Source of the DNA: an uncultured Burkholderiales bacterium
GTDB taxonomy: Bacteria > Pseudomonadota > Gammaproteobacteria > Burkholderiales > Burkholderiaceae_C
DNA: 64,000 nt
Direction: 5' to 3'
Assembly: GCA_903822825.1 (NCBI GenBank)
Contig: CAIJQQ010000044.1
Coordinates: 1-64,000 of the forward strand
Below are positions 37,630 to 46,933 of the stretch, in pieces. A program made the position numbers and the translations under genes. The notes under the pieces were generated by a model. It did no database searches. It had not been told where the DNA came from and worked only from the letters and a program-made list of their open reading frames with translations. Position 1 is the stretch's first letter; each line of letters starts with the position of its first letter.

Positions 37630-39888
37630 TCAGCTGCGCAGGGTTTGGCGCTCGGCCTTGATGACGGAAGGCGTGCGTTTGAGTTGGCGCAATACACCAT
37701 CGAGGTGGTGCTGATCGCGCACCGCGATAGAGAAGCGCAGCTCTGCCGTGTCTTGGGCTGTTTCCTGACCCATGTCGACGTGCACGATGTCGGCCTCTGC
37801 CGCTGCCATGGCTCCGGCGACGCGTGCCAAGACCCCTTTGCCGTTGACCACGCTGACCTCGATGGTGGTCTCGAAGCCGCGTACGGGCTCGTCTGACCAC
37901 TCGACGCCGATGAAGCGCTCGCTGTCTTTTTGTTTCAGCTTGCGTGCATTGGCGCACTGGCTGCGGTGCACCGCCAAGCCTTCACCATGGCCGAGGTAGC
38001 CCACGATCTCGTCTCCCGGTATGGGGTGGCAGCACAGCGCGTAGGTAACCGAGGCGTTTTCACTGCCGTCGAGCGTGATGGCTCCTTGCGAAATCGACTC
38101 GTGTGCAGTGAACCGCTCGCGGGTCATCAGCAGTGCGTCGGGTTTTTGGCCTTGCTCGCCCAGCAGCACCACCAACCGTTTGGCCACAATACCGGAGATG
38201 CGCTTGCCAAGGCCCAAGTCCATCAACAGGTCTTGCTGGTTGCGGTTGCCGGTGAAGCGAAGCAGTTTGTCCCACAGGGGCTGCATGGCGGCTCCGTTGT
38301 CAGGCAGCTTGTCGATGCCCTCCGCACGCAGCGCCTGATTGAGCAACTTTTCGCCCAACTGGGTGGACTCGGTTTGCGCCATGGTTTTGAGATGGTGCCG
38401 AATTTTGGAGCGGGCGCGCCCGGTGCGCACAAAGCCAAGCCATGCGGGATTGGGGGCCGACACAGGCGCTGTGATCACTTCCACCACATCCCCATTCTTC
38501 AACTCTGTGCGCAGAGGAACCTGATCGCCATTGATCTTGGCTGCCATGGCGCGATCTCCCACGCGGCTGTGGATCGCATAAGCAAAGTCCACCACCGTAG
38601 CGCCGCGAGGCAGAGCCATGATCTGGCTCTTGGGGGTGAAGACGTAAACGGCGTCCGGGAAGAGATCGACCTTGACGTGGTCCCAAAATTCGGCAGCATC
38701 GCGGGTTTCGCTTTGGATATCGAGCAGTGACTGCAGCCACTGGGTGCCCAGGCGTTCGGATTGGCTTTTGACGGTGCTGTGCGTCTTGTAAAGCCAATTG
38801 GCGGCCACACCAGACTCGGCCACCAAGTGCATGGCCTCGGTCCGCATTTGGAACTCGACGTTCACCCCCGACGGCCCCACCAGTGTGGTGTGCAAGGATT
38901 GGTAGCCATTGACCTTGCCGATGGCGATGTGGTCTTTGAATTTACCTGGGACGGGTTTGTAGAGCTGGTGCAAGAGGCCCAGCGCCGTGTAGCAGTCGAT
39001 CACCTCAGGAACGATGACCCGAAAGCCATATATGTCTGTGACTTGAGCAAAGCTCAGGTGCTTATCAGCCATCTTGCGGTAAATGGAATGCAGTGTTTTT
39101 TCGCGGCCGCTGATGCGCACTTGCATGCCCGCATTGGCAAACAAGGCTTCGAGTTCGGCTTGCACTTTTTTGATCAAGTCGCGTCGGCGGTTGCGGGCGC
39201 GGGCCACCGCCTTGGTCAGCACTGCGTATCGCCAAGGCAACAAGTGCCGAAATGACAGGTCTTGCAATTCACGGTAAATCTGATTCAAGCCCAGTCGGTG
39301 AGCGATCGGGGCGTAAATCTCGAGCGTTTCAGCCGAAATACGCTCCCACTTGTTGCGCGGCATGTCGCCCATGGTGCGCATGTTGTGGGTACGGTCCGCC
39401 AGTTTGATCAGGATCACACGCACATCGCGGGCCATGGCCAACAGCATTTTCCGGAATGACTCGGCCTGGTTTTCTTCGCGGGTGTTGAACTCCAGTTTGT
39501 CCAGTTTGGTCAGGCCGTCCACCAACTCTGCCACCGGAGCGCCGAACTTCTCAATCAGCGCGATCTTGGTGACGCCGCAGTCTTCCATGCAGTCGTGCAT
39601 GAGCGCGGCGCACAGCGCCTGCGCGTCCAGGTGCCATTCGGTGCAAAGCGCTGCCACCGCAATGGGGTGGGTGATGTAGGGCTCGCCATTTTTGCGCATC
39701 TGGCCCAAGTGGGCTTCATCGGCGAAGCGGTAGGCTTTGCGCACCAGATCGATCTCGTCTGCGCTCATGTACCCCAGCCGATCTGTCAATGCGGCAAAGC
39801 TCGCTGCTGCCGCATTGGCTGCAGCTGGCCCCAGCCCTTGTTGAGGCTTGCTTGCGGAATGGGAAATTTTGGGGGAGGCGGCGCTCAT
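37630..39888 (-). CDS. spoT: Bifunctional (p)ppGpp synthetase/hydrolase SpoT/RelA
   Basis: A 752-residue stringent-response enzyme. Domains in order: HD hydrolase (HPIAVAAL and the HD pair in AALMHDCMEDCG), synthetase (VTDIYGFRVIV, GYQSLHTTLVGP), TGS (YVFTPKSQIMALPRGATVVDFAY) and a C-terminal ACT domain (EVSVVNGKGVLARVAGAMAAAE). Synthetase and hydrolase motifs are both present, so it is probably bifunctional. I start at ATG 39888; a TTG 18 bp upstream is less likely. rpoZ lies upstream on the same strand, the usual gmk-rpoZ-spoT order. Confidence 0.96.
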   Translation of the reverse strand: MSAASPKISHSASKPQQGLGPAAANAAAASFAALTDRLGYMSADEIDLVRKAYRFADEAHLGQMRKNGEPYITHPIAVAALCTEWHLDAQALCAALMHDCMEDCGVTKIALIEKFGAPVAELVDGLTKLDKLEFNTREENQAESFRKMLLAMARDVRVILIKLADRTHNMRTMGDMPRNKWERISAETLEIYAPIAHRLGLNQIYRELQDLSFRHLLPWRYAVLTKAVARARNRRRDLIKKVQAELEALFANAGMQVRISGREKTLHSIYRKMADKHLSFAQVTDIYGFRVIVPEVIDCYTALGLLHQLYKPVPGKFKDHIAIGKVNGYQSLHTTLVGPSGVNVEFQMRTEAMHLVAESGVAANWLYKTHSTVKSQSERLGTQWLQSLLDIQSETRDAAEFWDHVKVDLFPDAVYVFTPKSQIMALPRGATVVDFAYAIHSRVGDRAMAAKINGDQVPLRTELKNGDVVEVITAPVSAPNPAWLGFVRTGRARSKIRHHLKTMAQTESTQLGEKLLNQALRAEGIDKLPDNGAAMQPLWDKLLRFTGNRNQQDLLMDLGLGKRISGIVAKRLVVLLGEQGQKPDALLMTRERFTAHESISQGAITLDGSENASVTYALCCHPIPGDEIVGYLGHGEGLAVHRSQCANARKLKQKDSERFIGVEWSDEPVRGFETTIEVSVVNGKGVLARVAGAMAAAEADIVHVDMGQETAQDTAELRFSIAVRDQHHLDGVLRQLKRTPSVIKAERQTLRS

Positions 39889-39998
39889 GCCATCAATGTA
39901 CCGCAAGCAGCAGGTTTGGCAGGGCCCAGACGTGACAAAGCCCCATGAATGGGGCTTGGATGAGACCCGGCTTGATCCAGGTCATCGGGGGGCGGTGA

Positions 39999-40199
39999 TC
40001 AGACCACGCGTTTGAGCATTTCGACGCCGACTTTACCGGCCGCGATTTCGCGCAGGGCGGTCACGCCAGGCTTGTTCTTGCTTTCGATGCGTGGGGTGTG
40101 ACCTTGGCTGAGCATGCGGGCACGGTAGGTGGCAGCCAACACCAATTGGAAACGGTTAGGGATTTGCTGCAGGCAGTCTTCAACGGTGATGCGGGCCAT
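39999..40199 (-). CDS. rpoZ: RNA polymerase omega subunit
   Basis: A 66-residue subunit that stabilises the beta' subunit of RNA polymerase and forms part of a ppGpp site. The N-terminus [19 protein letters not shown] and the following RARMLSQG are diagnostic. It sits 18 bp after gmk and upstream of spoT. Confidence 0.96.
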   Translation of the reverse strand: MARITVEDCLQQIPNRFQLVLAATYRARMLSQGHTPRIESKNKPGVTALREIAAGKVGVEMLKRVV

Positions 40200-40217
40200 G
40201 GTGTGTTCCTAGGAATG

Positions 40218-40838
40218 TCAGTCGATTTTGAGGGCTCTGAAAGTGTCAGCCCGTGCGCGGCGCTGAGCGGTGTATTTGAGCCGCTGGGCATGAACCACAG
40301 CTTTGAGGTCAAACAAGGCCCGTTCAAAGACTTCATTGATTATAACGAAGTCGAATTCTTTGGCCTGGGCCAGCTCCTCGGCTGCGTTGCGCAGCCGCAG
40401 CTCAATGATCTCGGGGGCATCTTCACCGCGGCGCTCCAGCCGCGAACGCAGTTCTTCCCAGCTGGGGGGGAGGATGAACATCAGCACCGCGTTGGCGTAC
40501 AAGCGTTTGATCTGGATCGCACCTTGGTAGTCGATCTCCAGCACCACATCTGACCCTTGCGCAATGCGGTCTTCGATCATCTTTTTGGAGGTGCCATAAC
40601 GCTGGCCGTGCACGTTGGCCCACTCCACAAAGGCGTCGCCCAGCACCATGCTGTCGAACTCCTGAGGCGAAACGAAGAAGTATTCGCGGCCATGCTTTTC
40701 TTGGCCACGGGGTGAGCGAGTGGTATGCGACACAGAGGGGTGCACACCCGAGTCCAGCTCCATCAGTGCTTTGACAAGGCTGGATTTGCCAGCCCCACTG
40801 GGGGCGGCCACAACGAACAGGTTGCCTGGGTAGTCCAT
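40218..40838 (-). CDS. gmk: Guanylate kinase
   Basis: A 206-residue ATP:GMP phosphotransferase. The P-loop [17 protein letters not shown] is at ~9-25, followed by the GMP-binding [19 protein letters not shown] segment and [15 protein letters not shown]. It begins the nucleotide/stringent-response set gmk-rpoZ-spoT, 13 bp after yicC. Confidence 0.97.
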   Translation of the reverse strand: MDYPGNLFVVAAPSGAGKSSLVKALMELDSGVHPSVSHTTRSPRGQEKHGREYFFVSPQEFDSMVLGDAFVEWANVHGQRYGTSKKMIEDRIAQGSDVVLEIDYQGAIQIKRLYANAVLMFILPPSWEELRSRLERRGEDAPEIIELRLRNAAEELAQAKEFDFVIINEVFERALFDLKAVVHAQRLKYTAQRRARADTFRALKID

Positions 40839-40851
40839 GGTTTTTCAGTGT

Positions 40852-41769
40852 TTATTCGATGTTCTGGACCTGCTCGCGCATTTGCTCGATCAACACTTTC
40901 ATGTCCACCGAGATGCGGGTCATCTCCAACACGGCCGATTTGGAGCCCAAAGTGTTGGCCTCGCGGTGCAGCTCCTGGATCAGGAAGTCCAGGCGTTTGC
41001 CGATGTCGTCGCCCTTGTCCAGCAGTCGGCTGATTTCGTCCAGGTGGGCGCGCAGGCGGGTCAGCTCTTCGGCCACATCGATGCGGATGGCAAACGACGT
41101 GGCTTCGGTCAGGGCGCGGTCTTGCGCGGCCTCGGGCAGGTGGCTGCCGTCGGCCAAGGCCATGGCGTCTTTCCAGCGCTCCAAAAAACGCTGGCGTTGC
41201 TGCTCTACCAATTGAGGCACCAGCGGCACGGCCTGTTCGGCCAGCGTGCGAAGCTGGACGATGTGGCCCTGCAGCATCTCCGTCAGTCGCGCACCCTCGC
41301 GGGCTCGGGCGTCGCGCAGCGCATCAATGGCTTCGATGGCCAATGCTTTCCATGCCGCATCGTTCACCGGCTGGGTGTTGGCACCACCCTGGCTCAGGCG
41401 CAGCACATCGGCCACGCTCAGGTCGCGGGCCTTGGGCAGCCAGTCCTGGATCTTGTCTTGCAGGGCGGACAGGCGTTGCAGTGCCTGAGGCGTCGGAGAA
41501 GGGAGGGCCGCACCTTCACCCGCTTCTAGGCTGGCGCGCACTTCAACCTTGCCCCGACGCAAGTGTTTGGTGACCAGTTCGCGCAAGGCAGGTTCGAGCT
41601 GGCGCAGCTCTTCTGGCAAGCGAAAACCCAAGTCTAAAAAACGGCTGTTGACCGAGCGGATTTCCAGGCCCAAACGGGTGTGCTGGTGGGGGCTTGTGGC
41701 GTGCTCGCCCTCGGCCTGTTGCAGAGATTTCTGCACGCTGGCGTACCCGGTCATACTGTAAACTGGCAT
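40852..41769 (-). CDS. yicC: YicC family endoribonuclease
   Basis: A 305-residue protein of the YicC/YloC family, recently recognised as endoribonucleases. It starts MPVYSMTGYAS (the family hallmark SMTGF/YA), contains LEIRSVNSRFLDLGFRLPEEL and ends with the conserved KRLDFLIQELHREANTLGSKS. It heads the - strand unit yicC-gmk-rpoZ-spoT and diverges from rph. Confidence 0.93.
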   Translation of the reverse strand: MPVYSMTGYASVQKSLQQAEGEHATSPHQHTRLGLEIRSVNSRFLDLGFRLPEELRQLEPALRELVTKHLRRGKVEVRASLEAGEGAALPSPTPQALQRLSALQDKIQDWLPKARDLSVADVLRLSQGGANTQPVNDAAWKALAIEAIDALRDARAREGARLTEMLQGHIVQLRTLAEQAVPLVPQLVEQQRQRFLERWKDAMALADGSHLPEAAQDRALTEATSFAIRIDVAEELTRLRAHLDEISRLLDKGDDIGKRLDFLIQELHREANTLGSKSAVLEMTRISVDMKVLIEQMREQVQNIE

Positions 41770-41914
41770 CGATTTGGTTCCTTCGGGTCGGCCGTGAATT
41801 CAAGGCTTGGACCCCATGCGCCGCGCTGAATGGGCGGCATGAAACAACACATTATCGCAAACTCGCCAGGCCTCGCCGGGCGGGCGCTGAACCCCACACC
41901 CTGAGCAACCTCAC

Positions 41915-42646
41915 ATGACCTCATCCTCCTATGTCCGATCCGGCCGCGCTGTCGATGCCCTGCGCAATGTGCGCATCACCCGTGGCTACACCATCCACGC
42001 CGAAGGCTCGGTGCTGATCGAGTTCGGACAGACGCGCGTGTTGTGCACCGCTTCGGTCGAAGAAAAAGTGCCTGGCCACAAAAAAGGCAGCGGAGAGGGC
42101 TGGGTCACCGCCGAGTACGGGATGCTGCCACGCGCCACCCACACCCGTGGCGACCGGGAAGCCGCGCGTGGCAAACAAAGCGGCCGCACGCAAGAGATTC
42201 AGCGACTGATTGGACGCTCGATGCGCGCCGTGTTCGATTTGAAAAAGCTCGGCGAGCGCACCATCCACCTCGACTGCGACGTCTTGCAGGCCGATGGGGG
42301 AACCCGCACCGCCAGCATCACCGGGGCGTTTGTTGCTGCGCAAGACGCTGTGAACTGGTTGATCAAAACAGGCAAGCTGCAAGCCTCGCCCATCATTGAC
42401 CATGTGGCTGCCATTTCGGTGGGCCTCAAAAATGGCACCGCGTTTCTGGATCTGGACTACCCTGAAGACTCGGCCTGCGACACCGACATGAACGTGGTCA
42501 TGACCGGTGCCGGCAAATTTGTCGAAGTGCAGGGCACGGCCGAGGGCGTGGCTTTCACCCGAGCCGAAATGAACAGCATGCTGCAACTGGCCGAGCAAGG
42601 CATTGGGCAGCTGGTGCAGCTGCAAAAACAAGCCTTGGCGCAGTGA
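41915..42646 (+). CDS. rph: Ribonuclease PH
   Basis: A 243-residue phosphorolytic 3'-5' exoribonuclease that trims tRNA precursors. RPH motifs are [53 protein letters not shown] and [20 protein letters not shown]. Full length, and followed by rdgB as in many Proteobacteria. Confidence 0.97.
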   Translation: MTSSSYVRSGRAVDALRNVRITRGYTIHAEGSVLIEFGQTRVLCTASVEEKVPGHKKGSGEGWVTAEYGMLPRATHTRGDREAARGKQSGRTQEIQRLIGRSMRAVFDLKKLGERTIHLDCDVLQADGGTRTASITGAFVAAQDAVNWLIKTGKLQASPIIDHVAAISVGLKNGTAFLDLDYPEDSACDTDMNVVMTGAGKFVEVQGTAEGVAFTRAEMNSMLQLAEQGIGQLVQLQKQALAQ

Positions 42647-42650
42647 CCCC

Positions 42651-43268
42651 ATGGCGCTTGGCATGAAGATCGTTCTGGCGTCCAACAACGCAGGCAAGTT
42701 GGTCGAATTGCAGGCCATGCTGGCCCCCTTGCAAGTTGAGCTGGTGCGCCAGGCAGACCTGAACATCCCCGAGGCCGAAGAGCCTTTCCGAACCTTTGTT
42801 GAGAACGCGCTGACCAAGGCGCGCCACGCCGCACGCTTGTCGGGCCTGCCCGCGCTGGCCGATGACGCGGGCCTGTGCGTGGATGCTTTTGGCGGCCAGC
42901 CGGGCGTGGACACGGCGTACTACGCCACCCGTTTTGGTTATGAGAAAGGCGATGACAACAACGTGACCGTGCTGCTCGAGCAAATGCAGGGCATCACCAA
43001 CCGCCGCGCCGCCATGGTCAGCACCCTGGTGGCTGTGCGCAACGCGGACGACCCGGAGCCGCTGATCGCGGTGGGCCGTGTGGTGGGCGAGATCGCCACC
43101 GAGCGGCGGGGCAGCAACGGTTTTGGTTTTGACCCCATCATGTTCATTCCCGAATTCGGCAAGACCTTTGCCGAGTTGCCGATCGAGGTCAAAAACGCCA
43201 ACAGCCACCGTGGCCGCGCCACGCAACTCATGCTGGCGCTGATGCGCGACCGCTGGATGGGAGACTGA
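42651..43268 (+). CDS. rdgB: dITP/XTP pyrophosphatase (RdgB/HAM1)
   Basis: A ~205-residue house-cleaning enzyme that hydrolyses non-canonical purine triphosphates. It has KIVLASNNAGKLVELQAML, the active-site region PALADDAGLCVDAFGG, and GFGFDPIMFIPEFGKTFAEL. Start is ATG 42651 or 42663 (MKIVLAS); the second fits family N-termini better. It lies between rph and hemW. Confidence 0.95.
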   Translation: MALGMKIVLASNNAGKLVELQAMLAPLQVELVRQADLNIPEAEEPFRTFVENALTKARHAARLSGLPALADDAGLCVDAFGGQPGVDTAYYATRFGYEKGDDNNVTVLLEQMQGITNRRAAMVSTLVAVRNADDPEPLIAVGRVVGEIATERRGSNGFGFDPIMFIPEFGKTFAELPIEVKNANSHRGRATQLMLALMRDRWMGD

Positions 43269-43272
43269 GCCC

Positions 43273-44487
43273 GTGGGCCACCCACTCGACCCGGTGCACG
43301 CCATGCGCCCTGGCTTGTTGCAGTTGACAGCGCTCCCGCCCTTGTCGCTGTATGTGCACCTGCCTTGGTGCCTCAAAAAGTGCCCCTACTGCGACTTCAA
43401 CTCCCACGAATTTCGCTCGGGAGATGATGCCGCGTCCATGCAAGATGCCTACATCGACGCCTTGTTCGCCGATCTGGAAGCCAGTTTGCCCCTGATTTGG
43501 GGCCGCACCGTGCAGACCATTTTTTTGGGTGGCGGCACGCCCAGCTTGTTTTCACCAGAAGCCATCGACCGGCTCATCAGCGGCCTGCGTGCGCGTCTGC
43601 GACTGTCGGGCACCTGCGAGATCACGCTCGAAGCCAACCCGGGCACTTTTGAAAAAGACCGCTTCAAGGCCTTCAGGCAAGCAGGCATCACCCGCTTGTC
43701 GGTGGGGGTGCAAAGTTTCAACGACGAGCACCTCCAAGCGCTGGGCCGCGTGCACGACCGCAAGCAGGCACTGGCTGCATTGACCGAGGCAGCCCAGGTC
43801 TTTGACACCTTCAACCTGGACCTGATGTACGCCTTGCCTGGGCAAACGCTGGCGCAATTGAGCGAGGACGTGAACACGGCGCTGAGCTTTGCGCCGCCTC
43901 ACCTGTCGATCTACCACCTGACCATCGAGCCCAACACGCTGTTTGCCAAGCACCCGCCCGCGCTGCCTGAAGAAGATGACGCCTACGCGATGATGGACCT
44001 TCTCACCGAGCGCACGGCCCAAGCGGGGCTGGGCCGCTACGAGGTTTCAGCCTATGCCAAGCCGGGCCACGCCTGCGCGCACAACCTGAACTACTGGCAG
44101 TTTGGCGACTATTTGGGCATCGGTGCGGGCGCACACAGCAAATTGAGTTTTGCCCACCGCGTTGTGCGGCAGGTGCGTTACCGCGAGCCCCAGCTGTACA
44201 TGGCTCAGGCCGCCAAGGGCGAGCCTGTGACCCAGCACAACGAGATTGCGCGGCAAGACCTGCCGTTTGAATTCATGCTCAACGCCTTCCGACTCAAAGA
44301 AGGGTTTGTCCTGACGGACTTCATGGAGCGCACAGGCTTGGCCGTGACCAGCCTGCAAAAAGGCCTGCAAGAGGCCGAGCGCCTGGGATTGATCGAGCGT
44401 GATTTATCGCGCGTCTGGCCCACAGCCAAGGGCTTTGACTTCCTCAGCGACCTGCAGGCTTTGTTTTTGACTGAAACTTCGAACTGA
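43273..44487 (+). CDS. hemW: Radical SAM heme chaperone HemW
   Basis: A 404-residue radical SAM protein related to HemN. The cluster motif CLKKCPYCDF (CxxxCxxC) is near residue 35, followed by FLGGGTPSLFSPEAI and GVQSFNDEHLQALGR. The cysteine layout and short N-terminus fit HemW, a heme-insertion chaperone, rather than the coproporphyrinogen dehydrogenase HemN. The start is GTG 43273. Its last 44 bp overlap the convergent membrane-protein gene. Confidence 0.93.
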   Translation: MGHPLDPVHAMRPGLLQLTALPPLSLYVHLPWCLKKCPYCDFNSHEFRSGDDAASMQDAYIDALFADLEASLPLIWGRTVQTIFLGGGTPSLFSPEAIDRLISGLRARLRLSGTCEITLEANPGTFEKDRFKAFRQAGITRLSVGVQSFNDEHLQALGRVHDRKQALAALTEAAQVFDTFNLDLMYALPGQTLAQLSEDVNTALSFAPPHLSIYHLTIEPNTLFAKHPPALPEEDDAYAMMDLLTERTAQAGLGRYEVSAYAKPGHACAHNLNYWQFGDYLGIGAGAHSKLSFAHRVVRQVRYREPQLYMAQAAKGEPVTQHNEIARQDLPFEFMLNAFRLKEGFVLTDFMERTGLAVTSLQKGLQEAERLGLIERDLSRVWPTAKGFDFLSDLQALFLTETSN

Positions 44488-45049
44488 ATGGGGCGGCCCA
44501 GGCAAACAGTGTGGGCAGCATCAATTTCAGGACGTACAGGACCACGAGCGCACCAACCGCATCGCCGACAAACATGGGCCACAAGTCGCCCCAGGCAGAA
44601 GCGCCCGGTTTTTTGAATGCCCACCAGACAAAATGGTGCGCAAATGCGTTGAGCCAGGCGCAGGCCAACACAAATTTCAGCAAGTGGGTGGCGCTGAATT
44701 TTCGCAACTGCGTGCTCAAGAGTTGCTTCTTTTCCATCACCCACTTGACACACCAAGGGCTGAAACCAGACACCAGCGCGGTCGCCAACAGCATCCATAA
44801 GGACTCTTCGCTGAATTGCGATCTGTCCAACCAGCAATTGCCCAGCAAGATGCCCGCGGCCCCCGGCAGGCCCATGCCCAAAACCAGCAAGACCCGAAAG
44901 CCTGCAGGCAAGAACACCCAACTCACTCCCGGAATGCGCTCAAAGTTTGAAAAAACAATGCCGTTCAGGTGAAAAAATTCGACGTAAAGCAAAGCACTGA
45001 CGGCGACCATGGTCGCCACTTCCAAGACTTGCCGAACGTGTCGGTTCAT
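44444..45049 (-). CDS. Membrane protein, MASE1-like, unknown function
   Basis: A 201-residue protein with five or six hydrophobic segments. The pattern WVFLPAGFRVLLVLGMGLPGAAGILLGN and the C-terminal MFVGDAVGALVVLYVLKLML resemble MASE1 membrane sensor domains, but no GGDEF, EAL or kinase output domain follows. It may be a stand-alone MASE1-like protein or a distinct family; this is tentative. It is translationally coupled (ATGA) to the upstream MarR-like regulator. Confidence 0.65.
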   Translation of the reverse strand: MNRHVRQVLEVATMVAVSALLYVEFFHLNGIVFSNFERIPGVSWVFLPAGFRVLLVLGMGLPGAAGILLGNCWLDRSQFSEESLWMLLATALVSGFSPWCVKWVMEKKQLLSTQLRKFSATHLLKFVLACAWLNAFAHHFVWWAFKKPGASAWGDLWPMFVGDAVGALVVLYVLKLMLPTLFAWAAPFSSKFQSKTKPAGR

Positions 45050-45417
45050 GCGTCAGCTTGAAGCTGCACTTGCTTGATCGAGCGACCCAGCTGGCTGAAA
45101 TGCTCGAGGGTGCGGGCCGTCGGCACAAGGAACTTGGCGCGGCGATCGCCTTCTTGGTTGAAGGTGGTCAGCATTTCTTTTTCACGCAAACGCGTGATGC
45201 GTTTGTGCAAGGTGGCAGGCGAGCCCAGTTGCTCCAGGCTGATGGCCTCGCGAACCGTCATGGCTTGGCCTTCGTGCCAACGCAGCACCACGGCCTCCAG
45301 CAAAGCCGTTTCATTGGCGTCCATACCCGAACCATCGGGCAGTTCTTGCACAGCGCGCGCCAATTGCAAAAACCGAAGGTAAGCACTGGCCAGTGGGGAA
45401 CTCTTGGAATCATTCAT
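45046..45417 (-). CDS. MarR-like winged-helix transcriptional regulator
   Basis: A 123-residue protein with a winged-helix core: MTVREAISLEQLGSPATLHKRI reads as the recognition helix region, then LREKEMLTTFNQEGDRRAKFLVPT as the wing. This matches small MarR-type regulators, though the usual dimerisation helices are short. The start is ATG 45417; an open frame continues upstream without a ribosome site. It diverges from the oxidoreductase at 45520 (102 bp between starts). A partial decayed copy lies at 46681-46810. Confidence 0.8.
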   Translation of the reverse strand: MNDSKSSPLASAYLRFLQLARAVQELPDGSGMDANETALLEAVVLRWHEGQAMTVREAISLEQLGSPATLHKRITRLREKEMLTTFNQEGDRRAKFLVPTARTLEHFSQLGRSIKQVQLQADA

Positions 45418-45519
45418 GATGCTAATTTTATAGATATTGGCGATTGATTTTTTAATTTTTGTGATCCACAACACCAATTGAGTGTTCAATTGTTAAGCTG
45501 GTGCCTCAAGGAGAAATAC

Positions 45520-46485
45520 ATGACACACCGATTGGCCATCATTGGGCTGGGCATCATGGGCCGAAGGATGCTGGAAAACGCTTTGCAACACCCCGCTTTT
45601 GAGGTTTGTGGTGTTTGGGACCCTTCGCCTGAGTCGTTGGCAAAAACGCGTATGGCCTTCTCTGCAGCTCCTTTGTCGCCGACTGCGCGGGCGGCCATGG
45701 CCGGGGCCGACGTGGTGTACCTGGCTTGCCCACCCGGCCCCCGAAAGGCCTATGCCTTGCAGGCCGCAGCAGCCGGGCAGGGCGTTTTCATGGAAAAGCC
45801 TTTGGGCACGGACAACGCGCAAAGCCGCGATCTGCTCGCGCACCTCAGCCAAGCCCGCTTACCAGGCGTGGTCAACTTCACCCAGGCTGCGTCACGCGGC
45901 TTTGAAGAACTGCATCGCGCCATCGACGCGGGCGAGACGGGCGAGCTGCTGGGCATCGACATCGTCGTCAACTACCCCGCATGGCCCCGAGCCTGGCAAA
46001 AAGACGCCGACTGGCTGCGCTTGCGCCACGAAGGGGGCTACACACGCGAGGTGATTTCGCATTTCTTGTTTTTGGCGGGGCGCTTTTTGGGGCCGCTGAC
46101 CCTGGAGCACGCATCGCCCCGTTACCCGCAAGACCCGACGCTTTGCGAGCTGGACATGTTGGCGCGACTGAGCACAGCAGACGGCCGGCCTGTGACCGTC
46201 ATGGCCACCACCGGAGGCCAGCAGCCCGACCGTCAGGAAGTCACCGTGCGCGGCAGCCGCATAAACCACCAGTTCCGCGAATTCTCACAACTGTGGCGCT
46301 CTGACGGTGGCCCATGGCAAGAAGCCCTGGACTGGACCACCGAAGACCCCCGCACCAGCGCCTTGCAGCGTCAGCTGAGCGAGGTGGACTTGTGGCTGAA
46401 GGGTCAACCGCACAAACTCGCCACGGCAGAAGAAGCCTTGGCTGTTCAGGAGTTGGTGGAGGCGCTGTTGGTGGGCAAGCCCTGA
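45520..46485 (+). CDS. Gfo/Idh/MocA-family oxidoreductase
   Basis: A 321-residue NAD(P)-dependent oxidoreductase. It has the N-terminal Rossmann motif AIIGLGIMGRRML, then VFMEKPLGTD (the conserved EKP with catalytic Lys) and a C-terminal dehydrogenase domain. A good AAGGAG precedes ATG 45520. The substrate is unknown; family members act on sugars, inositols or related compounds. A fragment of this gene recurs at 46589-46680. Confidence 0.9.
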   Translation: MTHRLAIIGLGIMGRRMLENALQHPAFEVCGVWDPSPESLAKTRMAFSAAPLSPTARAAMAGADVVYLACPPGPRKAYALQAAAAGQGVFMEKPLGTDNAQSRDLLAHLSQARLPGVVNFTQAASRGFEELHRAIDAGETGELLGIDIVVNYPAWPRAWQKDADWLRLRHEGGYTREVISHFLFLAGRFLGPLTLEHASPRYPQDPTLCELDMLARLSTADGRPVTVMATTGGQQPDRQEVTVRGSRINHQFREFSQLWRSDGGPWQEALDWTTEDPRTSALQRQLSEVDLWLKGQPHKLATAEEALAVQELVEALLVGKP

Positions 46486-46493
46486 GTTTGCGC

Positions 46494-46543
46494 CAATGAA
46501 AAACGCGCCCTGAAGGCGCGTTTTTTGTGTGTGGCGGAAGATG
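46494..46543. repeat. Imperfect direct repeat, copy 1 (terminator plus tRNA-Ser 3' end)
   Basis: This ~50-bp stretch matches 47248-47296 with only a few differences: the same hairpin, T run and TGGCGGAAG, which is the 3' terminus (CCA end) of tRNA-Ser read on the + strand. The two copies are in the same orientation, about 753 bp apart, and frame the scar region. Confidence 0.65.
46498..46526 (+). terminator. Rho-independent terminator after the oxidoreductase
   Basis: Stem ACGCGCC / GGCGCGT with a short loop (CTGAA), preceded by an A run and followed by six T, 13 bp after the oxidoreductase stop. Confidence 0.9.
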
Positions 46544-46588
46544 TGTCTGCTGATTTGGGGGAATGCCAGTTACAGGGTCAAGACCAGA

Positions 46589-46680
46589 CAAGCCCGCTTG
46601 GCCGGCGTGGTCAACTTCACCCAAGCTGCGTCACGTGGCTTTGAGGAACTGCATCGTGCCATCCACGCGGGCGAGACGGG
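46589..46680 (+). pseudogene. Decayed fragment of the oxidoreductase gene
   Basis: These 92 bp align without gaps to 45850-45941 within the neighbouring Gfo/Idh/MocA gene, with about eight mismatches (roughly 91% identity). There is no start, ribosome site or remaining domain, so it is a non-functional remnant. Confidence 0.9.
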
Positions 46681-46810
46681 TTCGTTGGCGTCCATGCTGT
46701 AGCCATCGGGCAACTCCTGCACGGCACGCGCCAATTGTAAAAAGCGAAGGTACGCTCTGGCCAGCGGGGAGCGATTGGGATCTGTAATGCGGGCAAATTT
46801 ATAGAAATTG
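46681..46810 (-). pseudogene. Decayed 5' fragment of the MarR-like regulator gene
   Basis: This ~130-bp stretch resembles 45310-45440, covering the regulator start region and its upstream sequence, at roughly 75-80% identity. The ATG region is altered (ATTACAGATCCC instead of the start context). It abuts the oxidoreductase fragment directly, in the opposite order to the intact pair. Confidence 0.85.
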
Positions 46811-46933
46811 GAGCTGAAATCGGAAGAGGGACTTGATCATTGCGAGGCCATGGTTAAAATTGTTAAAAACAATAAAATCTTGATTTCAAACCATGTTCTA
46901 AAAAGAAATTCGACTTTTTTATTCGGGTAAGAC

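Noticed and set aside
37022..37957. Open frame antisense to greB and the spoT 3' end
   Set aside because: Arg/His-rich shadow of two well-supported convergent genes.
46563..46787. 74-codon + strand frame across the scar region
   Set aside because: It reads the oxidoreductase fragment out of its original frame and then antisense regulator sequence, so it is not a gene.
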